Notes: generated from the sequence alone by a model not told the origin. A stretch of DNA of 25,781 bases from a virus (IMGVR_UViG_3300009149_000241:1-25781), one strand, 5' to 3'. Counted from the stretch's first letter, positions 1 to 7,126 are shown. A program made the numbers and translations.

Positions 1-197
1 TGTACTTTATCATTAATAATTTCAATTCTGTATTCCGGTTCATGCAACACTAATGTTTTGAAACTGAATTTGTCACCACTATAATCAAAAATTCCTTTTT
101 CAGTCATTTCATTGATTTGTTTTGCAACTTCCAACAATTCATTTGGATGCATCAAATATGTTTCAATTTCAATTTTGATTTTCTTGTTTCCTGTCAT
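1..197 (-). CDS. hypothetical protein, 3' end cut by window
   Basis: The reading frame opens with ATG at 195-197 and stays open for 65 codons to the window edge, so the C-terminus is missing. It begins MTGNKKIKIEIETYLMH and continues with a helix-like stretch (LLEVAKQINEMTEKG) and then beta-like sequence (FSFKTLVLHEPEYRIEII). I see no motif that gives a function. Its start lies 29 nt inside the end of the preceding 51-residue gene, as in tightly packed phage operons. It is the last visible gene of the left accessory operon that begins at 1099. It is probably a small phage accessory protein. Confidence 0.7.
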   Translation of the reverse strand, partial: MTGNKKIKIEIETYLMHPNELLEVAKQINEMTEKGIFDYSGDKFSFKTLVLHEPEYRIEIINDKV

Positions 198-324
198 GAC
201 GTATTTTTTTGATTTTCAAATATTTATCAATATTGAATGTTGAACGGATTTGATCCGGATGTGTTTTGGATCTCCATGATTCAACTATTGAAACTTCCTG
301 TGGTGTTAAATATAAATTTTCCAT
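169..324 (-). CDS. hypothetical protein, 51 aa
   Basis: This short frame starts at ATG 322-324, 3 nt after the stop of the 116-residue gene, and ends at TGA 169-171, overlapping the next gene by 29 nt. The product starts MENLYLTPQEVSIVESWR and has a basic, lysine-rich C-terminal third (DKYLKIKKIRHDRKQ). Codon use (ATT, AAA, CCG, GGA) matches its neighbours and the spacing is that of a translated operon gene, which is why I call it despite its size. I do not recognise a family. The basic tail could bind nucleic acid, but that is a guess. Confidence 0.6.
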   Translation of the reverse strand: MENLYLTPQEVSIVESWRSKTHPDQIRSTFNIDKYLKIKKIRHDRKQENQN

Positions 325-327
325 TTT

Positions 328-678
328 TCAATTAAATTGTGTTATCATTAAATTTCTCAAATTGTAAAGTATTGATAATTGTGTTTTGTGCATCATTCCT
401 AAACCTTCATAAAATAGATTCCTCCAATTGTCACCAAATTTGCATTTTTCCAATGCAATTTCATTGGCTTTTATTTGACCATCAATTGTTGCGTTCAAAA
501 ATTTACTTTCATCATAATATATCGCCGGTTCCATTAATGGCACAATACCGTGTTGATACATCAAAATCAATTCCAATTTCACATTGTGATTAATGATTGC
601 ATCAATATTGATCCATTTATCATTCAACATGTTTTTCATGATTTCTTTTGTTGGTGTTTGAATTTTTATTGCTTCCAT
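328..678 (-). CDS. hypothetical protein, 116 aa
   Basis: The chosen start is ATG 676-678 (MEAIKIQTPTKEIMKN). An in-frame ATG at 709-711 lies inside the hairpin at 692-715 and is unlikely to be used. The protein is mixed alpha/beta with an amphipathic C-terminal helical region (FYEGLGMMHKTQLSILYNLRN) and no cysteine cluster, membrane segment or catalytic motif that I recognise. It sits third in the left accessory operon, separated from the 57-residue gene upstream by the hairpin, and is followed after 3 nt by the 51-residue gene. Codons for PAIYYDE carry one of the polar ATATATCGCC words (517-526). Function unknown. Confidence 0.75.
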   Translation of the reverse strand: MEAIKIQTPTKEIMKNMLNDKWINIDAIINHNVKLELILMYQHGIVPLMEPAIYYDESKFLNATIDGQIKANEIALEKCKFGDNWRNLFYEGLGMMHKTQLSILYNLRNLMITQFN

Positions 679-691
679 AATTTTAAAATTG

Positions 692-715
692 TGGGGTGCA
701 ATTTCTCGCACCCCA
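692..715 (-). terminator. hairpin between accessory genes, terminator or attenuator
   Basis: A perfect 8-bp stem (TGGGGTGC / GCACCCCA) closes an 8-nt loop AATTTCTC. The strong T run follows on the plus strand (717-726). In the minus direction only a weak AATTTT follows, so for the local operon it would be a leaky terminator, attenuator or RNA-processing site just upstream of the 116-residue gene. The palindrome AATTTTAAAATT (680-691) lies directly beside it. Confidence 0.55.
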
Positions 716-724
716 TGTTTTTTT

Positions 725-898
725 TTATTTTTGAAATGGTCTGTTTAATATTTTTTCAATTGCTTTTTCAACAACTTTACGATCCGTTCCGGATATTTGG
801 CACCTTGTTTTCACGTTCATCCAATGGATATTTGAATACACCAATGTATCAACCGCTTGATCAATCATCATTTCCGGATCATTGCTTGGTTCATCCAT
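725..898 (-). CDS. hypothetical protein, 57 aa
   Basis: This small gene runs from ATG 896-898 to TAA 725-727, starting 9 nt after the stop of the 63-residue gene. The product begins MDEPSNDPEMMIDQAVDTLV and ends with a charged helix (DRKVVEKAIEKILNR). It is acidic at the N-terminus and basic at the C-terminus, with one cysteine and no membrane segment. It is second in the operon driven from 1133-1162, and the hairpin at 692-715 follows its stop. I do not recognise a family. Reading-frame continuity, spacing and codon use support it as real. Confidence 0.65.
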   Translation of the reverse strand: MDEPSNDPEMMIDQAVDTLVYSNIHWMNVKTRCQISGTDRKVVEKAIEKILNRPFQK

Positions 899-907
899 AT
901 CCTGTGA

Positions 908-1099
908 TCATTCACACCATGATTCAAGGTATTGCAAAATTCCTTCATTTGAAAATTCAATGCCTTCTTCCTTGAAAATTCGCATTAAATATCGTTTTCC
1001 TAACTTCCCTAATGTGTCACACCCTTTGTATGCAACCAATGTTGATCCACCATCAAATGTTCCGTAAATCGTTTCTGCTTGTGTGTTTTGAGTTTTCAT
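908..1099 (-). CDS. hypothetical protein, 63 aa
   Basis: The start is ATG 1097-1099 (MKTQNTQAETIYG). It is the first ATG after the promoter at 1133-1162 and follows the same CAAA-rich leader as the right-hand accessory genes. A longer in-frame extension to 1213 would run through the promoter and terminator, so I reject it. The product has a glycine-rich turn (FDGGSTLVAYKGCDTLGKLGKRY) and an acidic C-terminal helix ending ESWCE. It heads the left accessory operon. No function is recognisable. Confidence 0.75.
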   Translation of the reverse strand: MKTQNTQAETIYGTFDGGSTLVAYKGCDTLGKLGKRYLMRIFKEEGIEFSNEGILQYLESWCE

Positions 1100-1132
1100 A
1101 ATGTTTTGTTTTTTTTGTTTGTTTCTATACTG

Positions 1133-1162
1133 TAAATATACAACTTTAATTTGTATCAACAA
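1133..1162 (-). promoter_or_regulatory. Bacteroidetes-type promoter of left accessory operon
   Basis: Read on the minus strand: TTG (1160-1162), a 19-bp spacer, then TATATTTA (1133-1140), close to the Bacteroidetes -7 box TAnnTTTG. Five near-copies in the right accessory block have the identical 19-bp spacing. The spacer holds an imperfect inverted repeat (GATACAA ... TTGTATA). A terminator stem-loop lies just upstream and the CAAA-rich leader just downstream. Confidence 0.75.
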
Positions 1163-1194
1163 TACTTTTTTACTTTTTTTTTGCTTTTTTTTCA

Positions 1195-1226
1195 TGAAAA
1201 AAGGGATGCCCACACCGGCACCCCTT
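1195..1226 (-). terminator. intrinsic terminator of late operon
   Basis: The minus-strand RNA can form a 10-bp stem AAGGGGTGCC / GGCATCCCTT with a 6-nt loop (1201-1226), followed by a U run (A run 1197-1202 on the plus strand). One pair is G-U on the minus strand but A-C on the plus strand, which shows the structure is built for minus-strand RNA. It lies 49 nt past the lysin stop, at the end of the late operon. Confidence 0.8.
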
Positions 1227-1274
1227 CTTTTGCTATTGGTTTTTACACCATTCCATGAACAGAATTAGCACTTT

Positions 1275-1901
1275 TTAGCCGTTTTCCGGCTCAAACTCAT
1301 TGATAAGGCAATATGTAATGTACTTTTGTTTTCCGGATGCTTTACGGTCTTTAAAATGCATTAACCATTCAATGAATTTTTCACGGTTGTTTGTCACTTG
1401 GCAACCTGCACTCCATGATCCAATCAACCAATTCATTGTTGCGTTGTACCATTTGAATGTGTTTGTGTGAAAATTGATACCAAACAATCCAACTAATATA
1501 TCGCCGATTTCTTCCGCTTTATCATTTTTGTTTCCATCCCTATATCCGGAAACCGGATGCACTTGGATCAATTCATGACCTCTTGTGGATCTGTATGTGT
1601 ACATCCACATATTTTGGTACCACATATCAGATTTCAAAATGAATGCACCAACTTTGTTGTATTTTAAAAATCCACCTTTTAACACGTCACCACCTGCATG
1701 TGTTGTTCCTGTGATCACATCAACAAATGCATCATTGAAAAACAAATAAAATTTGTCATCATAAACATTCGGTGTGTCTTCGTTTGATCTTACACCCAAA
1801 ATCCAATATCCATCCGGAAAAACTTTGAATGTTGGTAATTTTTTTACATGATCCAACAATTGTTGATCCGTGTATGCACGTACTTTTGTTTGGTTATTCA
1901 T
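1275..1901 (-). CDS. L,D-transpeptidase (YkuD)-like protein, probable lysin
   Basis: The 208-residue product carries an arrangement like the L,D-transpeptidase active site: His145 in GINFHTNT, then, about 20 residues later, Ser164-Ala-Gly-Cys167 in GSWSAGCQV. In the YkuD family the His and the Cys of the SxGC motif are catalytic, acting on peptidoglycan peptides. Here it would most likely cut or edit peptidoglycan at lysis, since it is the last gene of a cassette with holin-like and spanin-like genes and ends just before the late terminator. The start at ATG 1899-1901 (MNNQTKVRAY) overlaps the upstream gene by 8 nt. A longer in-frame extension lies inside that gene. No signal peptide is visible, so it would need a holin. 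It could also be a different lytic fold with a similar motif. Confidence 0.6.
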   Translation of the reverse strand: MNNQTKVRAYTDQQLLDHVKKLPTFKVFPDGYWILGVRSNEDTPNVYDDKFYLFFNDAFVDVITGTTHAGGDVLKGGFLKYNKVGAFILKSDMWYQNMWMYTYRSTRGHELIQVHPVSGYRDGNKNDKAEEIGDILVGLFGINFHTNTFKWYNATMNWLIGSWSAGCQVTNNREKFIEWLMHFKDRKASGKQKYITYCLINEFEPENG

Positions 1902-2355
1902 AATATTCCATTTTTTGTATTCGCATAACTGCTTCTTGGTCGCGTTCAATTTTTGATTCAATTGCCAATTCAACATGGTTGCGTTCAATCAAATGTAAAA
2001 TCAAAACCATTAATTTTCCAAATATTGTCAATTTTTTTTGATATTTCAACCTCCCCAAAACATAGGAAACCGTGTCATCTTCATCACCAAATTTAAAACC
2101 ACCTTTTTTTGATAGTGTTATTTGTAACAATGTCGAACATGAAACATTGCCAAATTGATCCAATGCCAATGCCATTTTTGCCATGTATGATCCAAAATTG
2201 TTGATTCCGGCTTGGAATTTCAATGTGAATGCCGTATAAAAAATTGTGTAAATGAATGATAAAACAGTGAATACAACAACCAATAAAATTGACAATATCA
2301 ACAATGTCAATCCCTGCATGAACTTCACAAAATTAATTTTCACTAACTTTTTCAT
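1894..2355 (-). CDS. membrane protein in lysis cassette, 153 aa
   Basis: The N-terminal third is strongly hydrophobic (about residues 12-48, enough for one long or two short membrane helices). A soluble domain follows with the pattern DQFGNVSCSTLLQ, then FGDEDDTVSYVLGR and GKLMVLILHLIERNHV. I have seen this combination in small phage membrane proteins next to lysis or tail genes, but I know of no proven function. It overlaps the spanin-like gene upstream by 23 nt and the lysin downstream by 8 nt. It may help form or regulate the lysis hole, or sit in the envelope for another purpose. Confidence 0.7.
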   Translation of the reverse strand: MKKLVKINFVKFMQGLTLLILSILLVVVFTVLSFIYTIFYTAFTLKFQAGINNFGSYMAKMALALDQFGNVSCSTLLQITLSKKGGFKFGDEDDTVSYVLGRLKYQKKLTIFGKLMVLILHLIERNHVELAIESKIERDQEAVMRIQKMEYYE

Positions 2356-2821
2356 TCTTTTTGAATTTAGAAATTAAATATAATACCGCCAAAATAAACA
2401 ATCCAATCAAAATCCACTTTAACCAATTATCAAATTTTGTTTTGGTTTCGTAGTATTTGACCGGTATTTTTCGTTCAATTATTTTTTCAATTGTGATTGT
2501 GTCACACTCTGCATTCACAAAAATACTATCATGCACCGTGTACATTCTAATTTTCAACCTGTCTTTTGTGATCGTGATTGTGTCACGCAACAATGATGTC
2601 AAAAAAACTGTGTCAACCTCTGTTTTTGGAATTTGAACACGTATTGTGTCACGCATTATCACGGTGTCATTTTGATGCACATGCGGAAATTTATGTACCA
2701 ATCTTTCATGTCTATTTGTTGCACGTCTTATTGGATCACATGATGTCATTGATTGTAAAATCAATAAAATTCCGATCAATATGATTATTGATGTTTTATA
2801 TGTTGCCGGTTTCATCTTCAT
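2333..2821 (-). CDS. u-spanin-like lipoprotein with C-terminal membrane anchor
   Basis: The 162-residue product has a lipoprotein signal (hydrophobic residues 11-25, lipobox-like MTSC with Cys28), a periplasm-sized middle rich in beta-forming repeats (DTVIMRDTIRV, DTVFLTSLLRDTITI, CDTITIEK), and a C-terminal membrane helix (about 134-151, WLKWILIGLFILAVLYLI) followed by a lysine-rich tail. One protein with an outer-membrane lipid anchor and an inner-membrane helix is the topology of unimolecular spanins, which fuse inner and outer membranes in the last step of lysis in Gram-negative hosts. It sits between holin-like and lysin genes. The start may be ATG at 2821 (26-nt overlap with the upstream gene) or the ATG six bases further on. 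Confidence 0.65.
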   Translation of the reverse strand: MKMKPATYKTSIIILIGILLILQSMTSCDPIRRATNRHERLVHKFPHVHQNDTVIMRDTIRVQIPKTEVDTVFLTSLLRDTITITKDRLKIRMYTVHDSIFVNAECDTITIEKIIERKIPVKYYETKTKFDNWLKWILIGLFILAVLYLISKFKKNEKVSEN

Positions 2822-3038
2822 TTTTTTTATTTAATATTTCCAATGCTTTTTGCGTTCCTTTTCCGGTTACTCCAATTGAAATTGTTGTTAAAATTAATGT
2901 TTCATGCAAATCAAATTCCGGATGAAAAAATGATATTAACACCTCAACCGATCCCCAAACCAAACCGGAAACAACAATTATCAACGTCATTAAACGCATC
3001 ATTGATTTCCTGCCGTTGTCATCATTCAAAAATCCCAT
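2796..3038 (-). CDS. holin-like small membrane protein
   Basis: The 80-residue product starts MGFLNDDNGRKSMMRLMT and has two hydrophobic segments: residues about 15-37 (LMTLIIVVSGLVWGSVEVLISFF) and a weaker one near 46-58 (TLILTTISIGVTG). A charged C-terminus follows (KALEILNKKNEDE). Size, topology and position just before the spanin-like gene fit a holin that releases a signal-less lysin, but phage proteins of this shape are usually called holins by position only. It starts 13 nt after the stop of the coiled-coil gene, and a short tandem duplication lies across that junction. Confidence 0.5.
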   Translation of the reverse strand: MGFLNDDNGRKSMMRLMTLIIVVSGLVWGSVEVLISFFHPEFDLHETLILTTISIGVTGKGTQKALEILNKKNEDETGNI

Positions 3039-3042
3039 CTTT

Positions 3043-3070
3043 ATTTTATTGTTAGTATTTTATTGTTAGT
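3043..3070. repeat. 14-bp perfect tandem duplication
   Basis: ATTTTATTGTTAGT occurs twice in immediate succession (3043-3056 and 3057-3070). It spans the stop codon of the 112-residue gene and the gap before the holin-like gene. Removing one copy would still leave a stop for the upstream gene, so it looks like a recent, tolerated slippage or duplication event. Confidence 0.85.
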
Positions 3071-3390
3071 TTATCAACCATGTTTTGAATTTCTCGCACA
3101 ATGCGCAATTCCATGTTCACCATTGCGTTTTCCAATTTGCCGTGTCCTGTGTTCATTTCTTTTTGTAGGTCATGAATGACATTGTTTTGATCATCAATGC
3201 GTTTGTGCAATGCATTGTTCATTTCTTTTTTTCTGTCCTTCAAATCACTGATTTCACGTTCTTGTTCAATATTTTTTGATTCCTGCAAATCAATTTTTGA
3301 TTTCAATTTAATGTATGCACCAACTGCACCTATAATTCCACCACCAACGGAAACTAAAACATCCAATGATATTTGTGTACCTAAATCCAT
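3052..3390 (-). CDS. membrane-anchored coiled-coil protein, 112 aa
   Basis: A single N-terminal hydrophobic helix (about residues 9-27, LDVLVSVGGGIIGAVGAYI) is followed by a long charged coiled coil (about 30-108) rich in Glu, Lys and Asp. No enzymatic motif is visible. Its position, first in the lysis cassette and right after virion genes, suggests a membrane-bound lysis accessory such as an antiholin or an inner-membrane scaffold. It starts 2 nt after the stop of the 118-residue gene. The tandem duplication at 3043-3070 affects its last codons. Confidence 0.65.
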   Translation of the reverse strand: MDLGTQISLDVLVSVGGGIIGAVGAYIKLKSKIDLQESKNIEQEREISDLKDRKKEMNNALHKRIDDQNNVIHDLQKEMNTGHGKLENAMVNMELRIVREIQNMVDKLTIKY

Positions 3391-3392
3391 TT

Positions 3393-3749
3393 TTACGCAA
3401 CTATTTCAATGTCATTAACTGTGATACCAAAAGTTTTTGCCATCTCTATTCTAAACGCAAAATAAAAAATGTATCGTGTTGTTTCTCGATAATTTAAACC
3501 TGCCGGTATTTCAGTTTTCACCGCATTGTACAATGATTCAATTTCTTCATCAAAACATCTGAAACCTGCAATGTGTACAATTGCACCATTCAAATCCTTG
3601 TATTGGTAATTTGCACCAATGGTGTTAAAATCGTTTTCCCAAACGGATGGATTTTCTTGTATCAATTCCGCTTCTAAAATACCACTTTGTTGACTTGCAA
3701 CACTGTTTGGATCGTTATATTTAACCTCTATTTTTGTAACTAATTTCAT
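3393..3749 (-). CDS. hypothetical protein, 118 aa, probable tail accessory
   Basis: The product begins MKLVTKIEVKYND and is a soluble mixed alpha/beta protein with the stretches HIAGFRCFDEEIESLYNAV and YIFYFAFRIEMAKTFGI. No motif identifies a role. It lies 12 nt after the fibre-like gene and 2 nt before the first membrane protein of the lysis cassette, at the boundary between virion and lysis genes. A tail-fibre chaperone or small virion protein is plausible from position only. Confidence 0.65.
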   Translation of the reverse strand: MKLVTKIEVKYNDPNSVASQQSGILEAELIQENPSVWENDFNTIGANYQYKDLNGAIVHIAGFRCFDEEIESLYNAVKTEIPAGLNYRETTRYIFYFAFRIEMAKTFGITVNDIEIVA

Positions 3750-3761
3750 TTTTTTTATTTT

Positions 3762-4628
3762 TTATTGTTTGCAAATTCCTACTATTTGAAGCATTCCAAT
3801 CACGTCATCAACTGTTGCACCTGCTCCTGTTGACAGTGTTTGTTGAACGGTTGGTGTTGTTCCCCAAAAACCTATTTTTTGACTGTCTGCCGTTCCTATT
3901 TTTGTTCCAACTCCACTGCCAACAATTACATCCGTTCCATCCGCTTGGTTTAAATTCACATAATTCCAAAATGTACCTGCATCAATTTGAGCATTAAGGG
4001 TTCCGTATGTTTGAAATGTGATACGGTAGCCTGTCATTAATCGTAAATAATTTCCATTTCCACCGTATATTGTACAGTCATTACCTTGAAAATACAAATT
4101 GTTTGCCGTTCCAAACTTCCCAACATTTATGTCAGTATTTAAAGCGGTTAAATTTTCAGAAAACGTTGCAATGTCTTTTGTCCTTGCATAATTTTCAATT
4201 GCTAATTTATCGGTATTTAATGATCCACCTAAAACAACACTTCGTTTTCCAATTGTGTCAATTAACTGATCTGAATTAGACAAATTTGATGCACCGGATG
4301 GTGTTGTTGGTACATATTTTGTACCATCCCACACCAATATATCACCAACTATTGCACCACTCGCTGATGCACGGCTAAAATTTCCGGTGTTATCCTGTAA
4401 AAATGTTTTTAAACTATTTTCATCAAATGCCGTTGTTCCTGTTTCACCGTTTATCCAATCACCAATTTCAGCATATAAAATGACCAATGTACCATTGTCA
4501 ATTTGTTCTTTCACCAAATATGCCGTTGATGTTGTTGTGTACACGCTTCGTGACGTTGGATATTCACTGAAAACACCATCATTGTCCGCAATGATATAAT
4601 TTCCTCTTACATATAATCTTTTAGCCAT
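3762..4628 (-). CDS. putative tail fibre / receptor-binding protein
   Basis: The 288-residue protein has an N-terminal domain (MAKRLYVRGNYIIADNDG) and a central linker of the kind common in fibres (GDILVWDGTKYVPTTPSGAS). A glycine-rich beta region follows (NNLYFQGNDCTIYGGNGN), and the C-terminus reads KIGTADSQKIGFWGTTPTVQ. The GTKIGT...KIGFWG.TP pattern near the C-terminus recurs in phage fibre and other structural proteins with beta-rich tips. It would bind the host surface at the tail end. It lies downstream of the tail-tip genes and before the lysis cassette, the usual place for fibres. The assignment rests on pattern and position, and the binding target cannot be read from sequence. Confidence 0.6.
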   Translation of the reverse strand: MAKRLYVRGNYIIADNDGVFSEYPTSRSVYTTTSTAYLVKEQIDNGTLVILYAEIGDWINGETGTTAFDENSLKTFLQDNTGNFSRASASGAIVGDILVWDGTKYVPTTPSGASNLSNSDQLIDTIGKRSVVLGGSLNTDKLAIENYARTKDIATFSENLTALNTDINVGKFGTANNLYFQGNDCTIYGGNGNYLRLMTGYRITFQTYGTLNAQIDAGTFWNYVNLNQADGTDVIVGSGVGTKIGTADSQKIGFWGTTPTVQQTLSTGAGATVDDVIGMLQIVGICKQ

Positions 4629-4648
4629 TTTTTTTCTTTTTCACAAAG

Positions 4649-6157
4649 TTAATAAAAAGTTCGTTTGTTCTTTCTTCTATCGCCAACCTCACATGTCAAA
4701 ATTGCTTTGCGTTGTAAAATATCTAAATAGTCAATTTCCGGTGATTCCTGCACCACAACCGGCAAATCCAAATATTTGTATGAATGATTGTGCGCATTGT
4801 AGTCACTAATAAACATTTCATTTTCACTCAATAAATAAAGATCTGTTAATTTTGTAGTCAAACATTCACCACATGGATCCGTTGTGATTTTGTACGTGTT
4901 CAAATTTTCACGCACAACCGTTTTCATTCCACGATTTTGATAAATCAAATTATCAATTTCCATGTTTGGTTGACGTTCACCAATGAAACCATAAAAACGC
5001 ACGGTATCTTCAATGTTTGATCCTGTAAAATCCATATTTTCAATCTCATGTTGTAAATTGAATTTCACACGGATCCGTGCCGTTTGCAATGCATTTTCGA
5101 TTGTGTATGGTTTCACGTTGTATGCACCCCAAACAAATTCATTGATTATTCCGGAAATATTGTATTGCACTATTAATTCATAACAACCAACACCATCCAA
5201 TGTCAACACGTCAATCCATTTTATTGTTGTATAATATGCATCACTTTCATTTATGAATGCATTTACTGTTGGAATGTATGTTGCATCAACTCCGTTTTTT
5301 CTCAATACAAATTGCACCGTATCTGTTGGATCACTTAATTTTATCCATGCACTTGTCACATCATTTTTCCATGTTTCCGGATCCGGTGATGCCAATGCCA
5401 ACATTGGTTCACAATCACAACACCCCTTCCAACCTCTGTTTTGTTCTTCAAATATGACCGGCAATTGTATTGCATCATATTTTCTTTGGTGCCTGTCTTC
5501 TATTGGTACACATATTGGTGGATCACATGATGTTGCCGTGAAACTTTGCCAACCTTCATCATTTGACGTGTATGTTGTTGTAAATGGACAACCGCATGAT
5601 GTGTTTGGTTGGTTTATTTCTCCAACAAATATGATTTGACCGTTTGGATTTGGTGGCGCATCGCATTTTGTTCTTTCAACTATCCATTGGCATATTTCGT
5701 CACCGATTAAATTCAAAAACAAATTAAATCCGAATCCTTCAAAACACCATGACCAATATGGTGCATTGTTAAACCATCCGGATGGTGTGTTGAAACTTGC
5801 ACTAAATGTGTCACCCAATGTTGGCACCTGCTCAATCACTAAACATGGACAAATTCCACACGATCCATTTTCCGTTTCTAAACTTGTGAAAATTATATTT
5901 GGCAACCAATCCGGTGTTGATCCAATTGGACAAATTGAAAATGGATCTGTTAATTCTGTCACTGTTAAAATACCACCAACACCATCTGTTGTGATGTTCC
6001 ACGTGTCCGAATTATCATGCCAAATGTAATATGTCACACCATCAACAATAAATTCAAATGTGTTAAATCCATTGAAAATTCCATTTTGCAAAACCTCAAT
6101 TGTTCCACTGCTCAATGTGGTTTGATAGGTGATTTTTATACATTCACAACTAATCAT
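4649..6157 (-). CDS. cysteine-rich tail-tip or baseplate-region protein
   Basis: This 502-residue protein holds about 20 cysteines, many clustered: CECIK at the start, CGICPC near residue 100, CGCP and CDPPIC in the middle, GCCDCEP near the centre, and DPCGEC near the C-terminus. The rest is beta-rich (YTIENALQTARIRVKFNLQHE, VRFYGFIGERQPN). So many paired cysteines suggest metal binding or disulfide bonding, unusual for a protein assembled in the cytoplasm. Its place between the baseplate-like genes and the fibre supports a virion part at the tail tip. It starts 13 nt after the 91-residue gene. I cannot name a family with confidence. Confidence 0.6.
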   Translation of the reverse strand: MISCECIKITYQTTLSSGTIEVLQNGIFNGFNTFEFIVDGVTYYIWHDNSDTWNITTDGVGGILTVTELTDPFSICPIGSTPDWLPNIIFTSLETENGSCGICPCLVIEQVPTLGDTFSASFNTPSGWFNNAPYWSWCFEGFGFNLFLNLIGDEICQWIVERTKCDAPPNPNGQIIFVGEINQPNTSCGCPFTTTYTSNDEGWQSFTATSCDPPICVPIEDRHQRKYDAIQLPVIFEEQNRGWKGCCDCEPMLALASPDPETWKNDVTSAWIKLSDPTDTVQFVLRKNGVDATYIPTVNAFINESDAYYTTIKWIDVLTLDGVGCYELIVQYNISGIINEFVWGAYNVKPYTIENALQTARIRVKFNLQHEIENMDFTGSNIEDTVRFYGFIGERQPNMEIDNLIYQNRGMKTVVRENLNTYKITTDPCGECLTTKLTDLYLLSENEMFISDYNAHNHSYKYLDLPVVVQESPEIDYLDILQRKAILTCEVGDRRKNKRTFY

Positions 6158-6170
6158 TTTGAATTGTTTT

Positions 6171-6446
6171 TTATGATAATTGACTAATCAATGCATCCTT
6201 TGCATTTTGATCCATAAACGGCAATGTTGATGCCTGTATTGCATCCAACAACGGTTGTGTGTTTCCTAATACATACGGAAACAAATGCAATGATGTTTCT
6301 GTTGAAACTTGTGACACTTTATTTTCTGCGGTTGGTAGGTCATCACCTAATGACATAAAATATCCAATAAATGAAACGGTTGCATCATTCATTTTCAATT
6401 GTCTAATTGCGTTTCTTTGCTCGTATGTTGTTGTAATTTCTGACAT
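6171..6446 (-). CDS. hypothetical tail-region protein, 91 aa
   Basis: The small soluble protein begins MSEITTTYEQRNAIRQLKMND and ends with a helical stretch (MDQNAKDALISQLS). It has no cysteines and no hydrophobic segment long enough for a membrane helix. It lies 11 nt after the 222-residue tail protein and 13 nt before the cysteine-rich protein, inside the tail-tip gene run. It could be a small structural part or an assembly chaperone. No family is recognised. Confidence 0.65.
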   Translation of the reverse strand: MSEITTTYEQRNAIRQLKMNDATVSFIGYFMSLGDDLPTAENKVSQVSTETSLHLFPYVLGNTQPLLDAIQASTLPFMDQNAKDALISQLS

Positions 6447-6457
6447 TTTTTAAATTT

Positions 6458-7126
6458 TTAGTTTAATTGTTCGATTTTTACTGAATGCACGTATGCATTT
6501 GCACCAAATGTGTCCAAAACATTTTTGTTATCCCTAAACACCATCAATGTGATTGGATCGTTGTGTAACATATCAGTGCTATCAAAAATGTATTCCATTT
6601 TTTGTATTTCAAATCCACCAACAACCGGTTCCGCATTTGTGATCCATTGTGTTGTTGGTAAACCTCCAAAACCTTGTGTCAATGTCGGTCTTGTCATTCC
6701 TACATTCCAATATACATTTCCTGCGGTTGCATCTAATGTTGTCCAAACAATTGTGACTTGAAATTGTTTATTTAAACTTAATCTGAAATATTCCGGCACT
6801 TGGAATTGCACATAGAATCCACGTCTTTGACCTGTTTTTTTAAATTCTCGTAATGTGTATCTTTGATTTAATGTGATTTCAATCGGTTGATTAATTGGTG
6901 ATGCTCCGTTCCAATTTGCACCGGATGCAACTGTAAATTCAATTGATGTAAATTGTGCAATTGGTGGTAAACCGTAACTGTCAACTAATTGGCTTACAAT
7001 TCCTGCTTTAATTGTTGATCCCAATATTTTTTTGCTTTCATATCCGGATCCTGTCCAAAAATCAATATCATAATAACTTTCATCTTGAAAGGTCAATTGT
7101 TCTAATGGGTATTCATTTATTTTCAT
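6458..7126 (-). CDS. probable tail protein, 222 aa
   Basis: The product begins MKINEYPLEQLTFQDESYYDIDFW and is beta-rich throughout, with segments such as RGFYVQFQVPEYFRLSL and YWNVGMTRPTLTQGFGGLP. This N-terminal pattern (MKINEYPL... with a DYYDID-like motif) is one I associate with virion proteins of Bacteroidetes phages, without a precise role. It lies between the 781-residue protein (11-nt gap) and the 91-residue protein. It probably forms part of the tail tip or a fibre attachment collar. Confidence 0.55.
   Translation of the reverse strand: MKINEYPLEQLTFQDESYYDIDFWTGSGYESKKILGSTIKAGIVSQLVDSYGLPPIAQFTSIEFTVASGANWNGASPINQPIEITLNQRYTLREFKKTGQRRGFYVQFQVPEYFRLSLNKQFQVTIVWTTLDATAGNVYWNVGMTRPTLTQGFGGLPTTQWITNAEPVVGGFEIQKMEYIFDSTDMLHNDPITLMVFRDNKNVLDTFGANAYVHSVKIEQLN

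Noticed and set aside
1100-1213. Longer N-terminus for the 63-residue gene
   Set aside because: It would run through the terminator and promoter and gives a lysine-rich artefact.
3762-4628. Diversity-generating retroelement target in the fibre-like gene
   Set aside because: No reverse transcriptase or template repeat is visible in the window, and the C-terminus shows no clustered variable-codon pattern that can be judged from one sequence.
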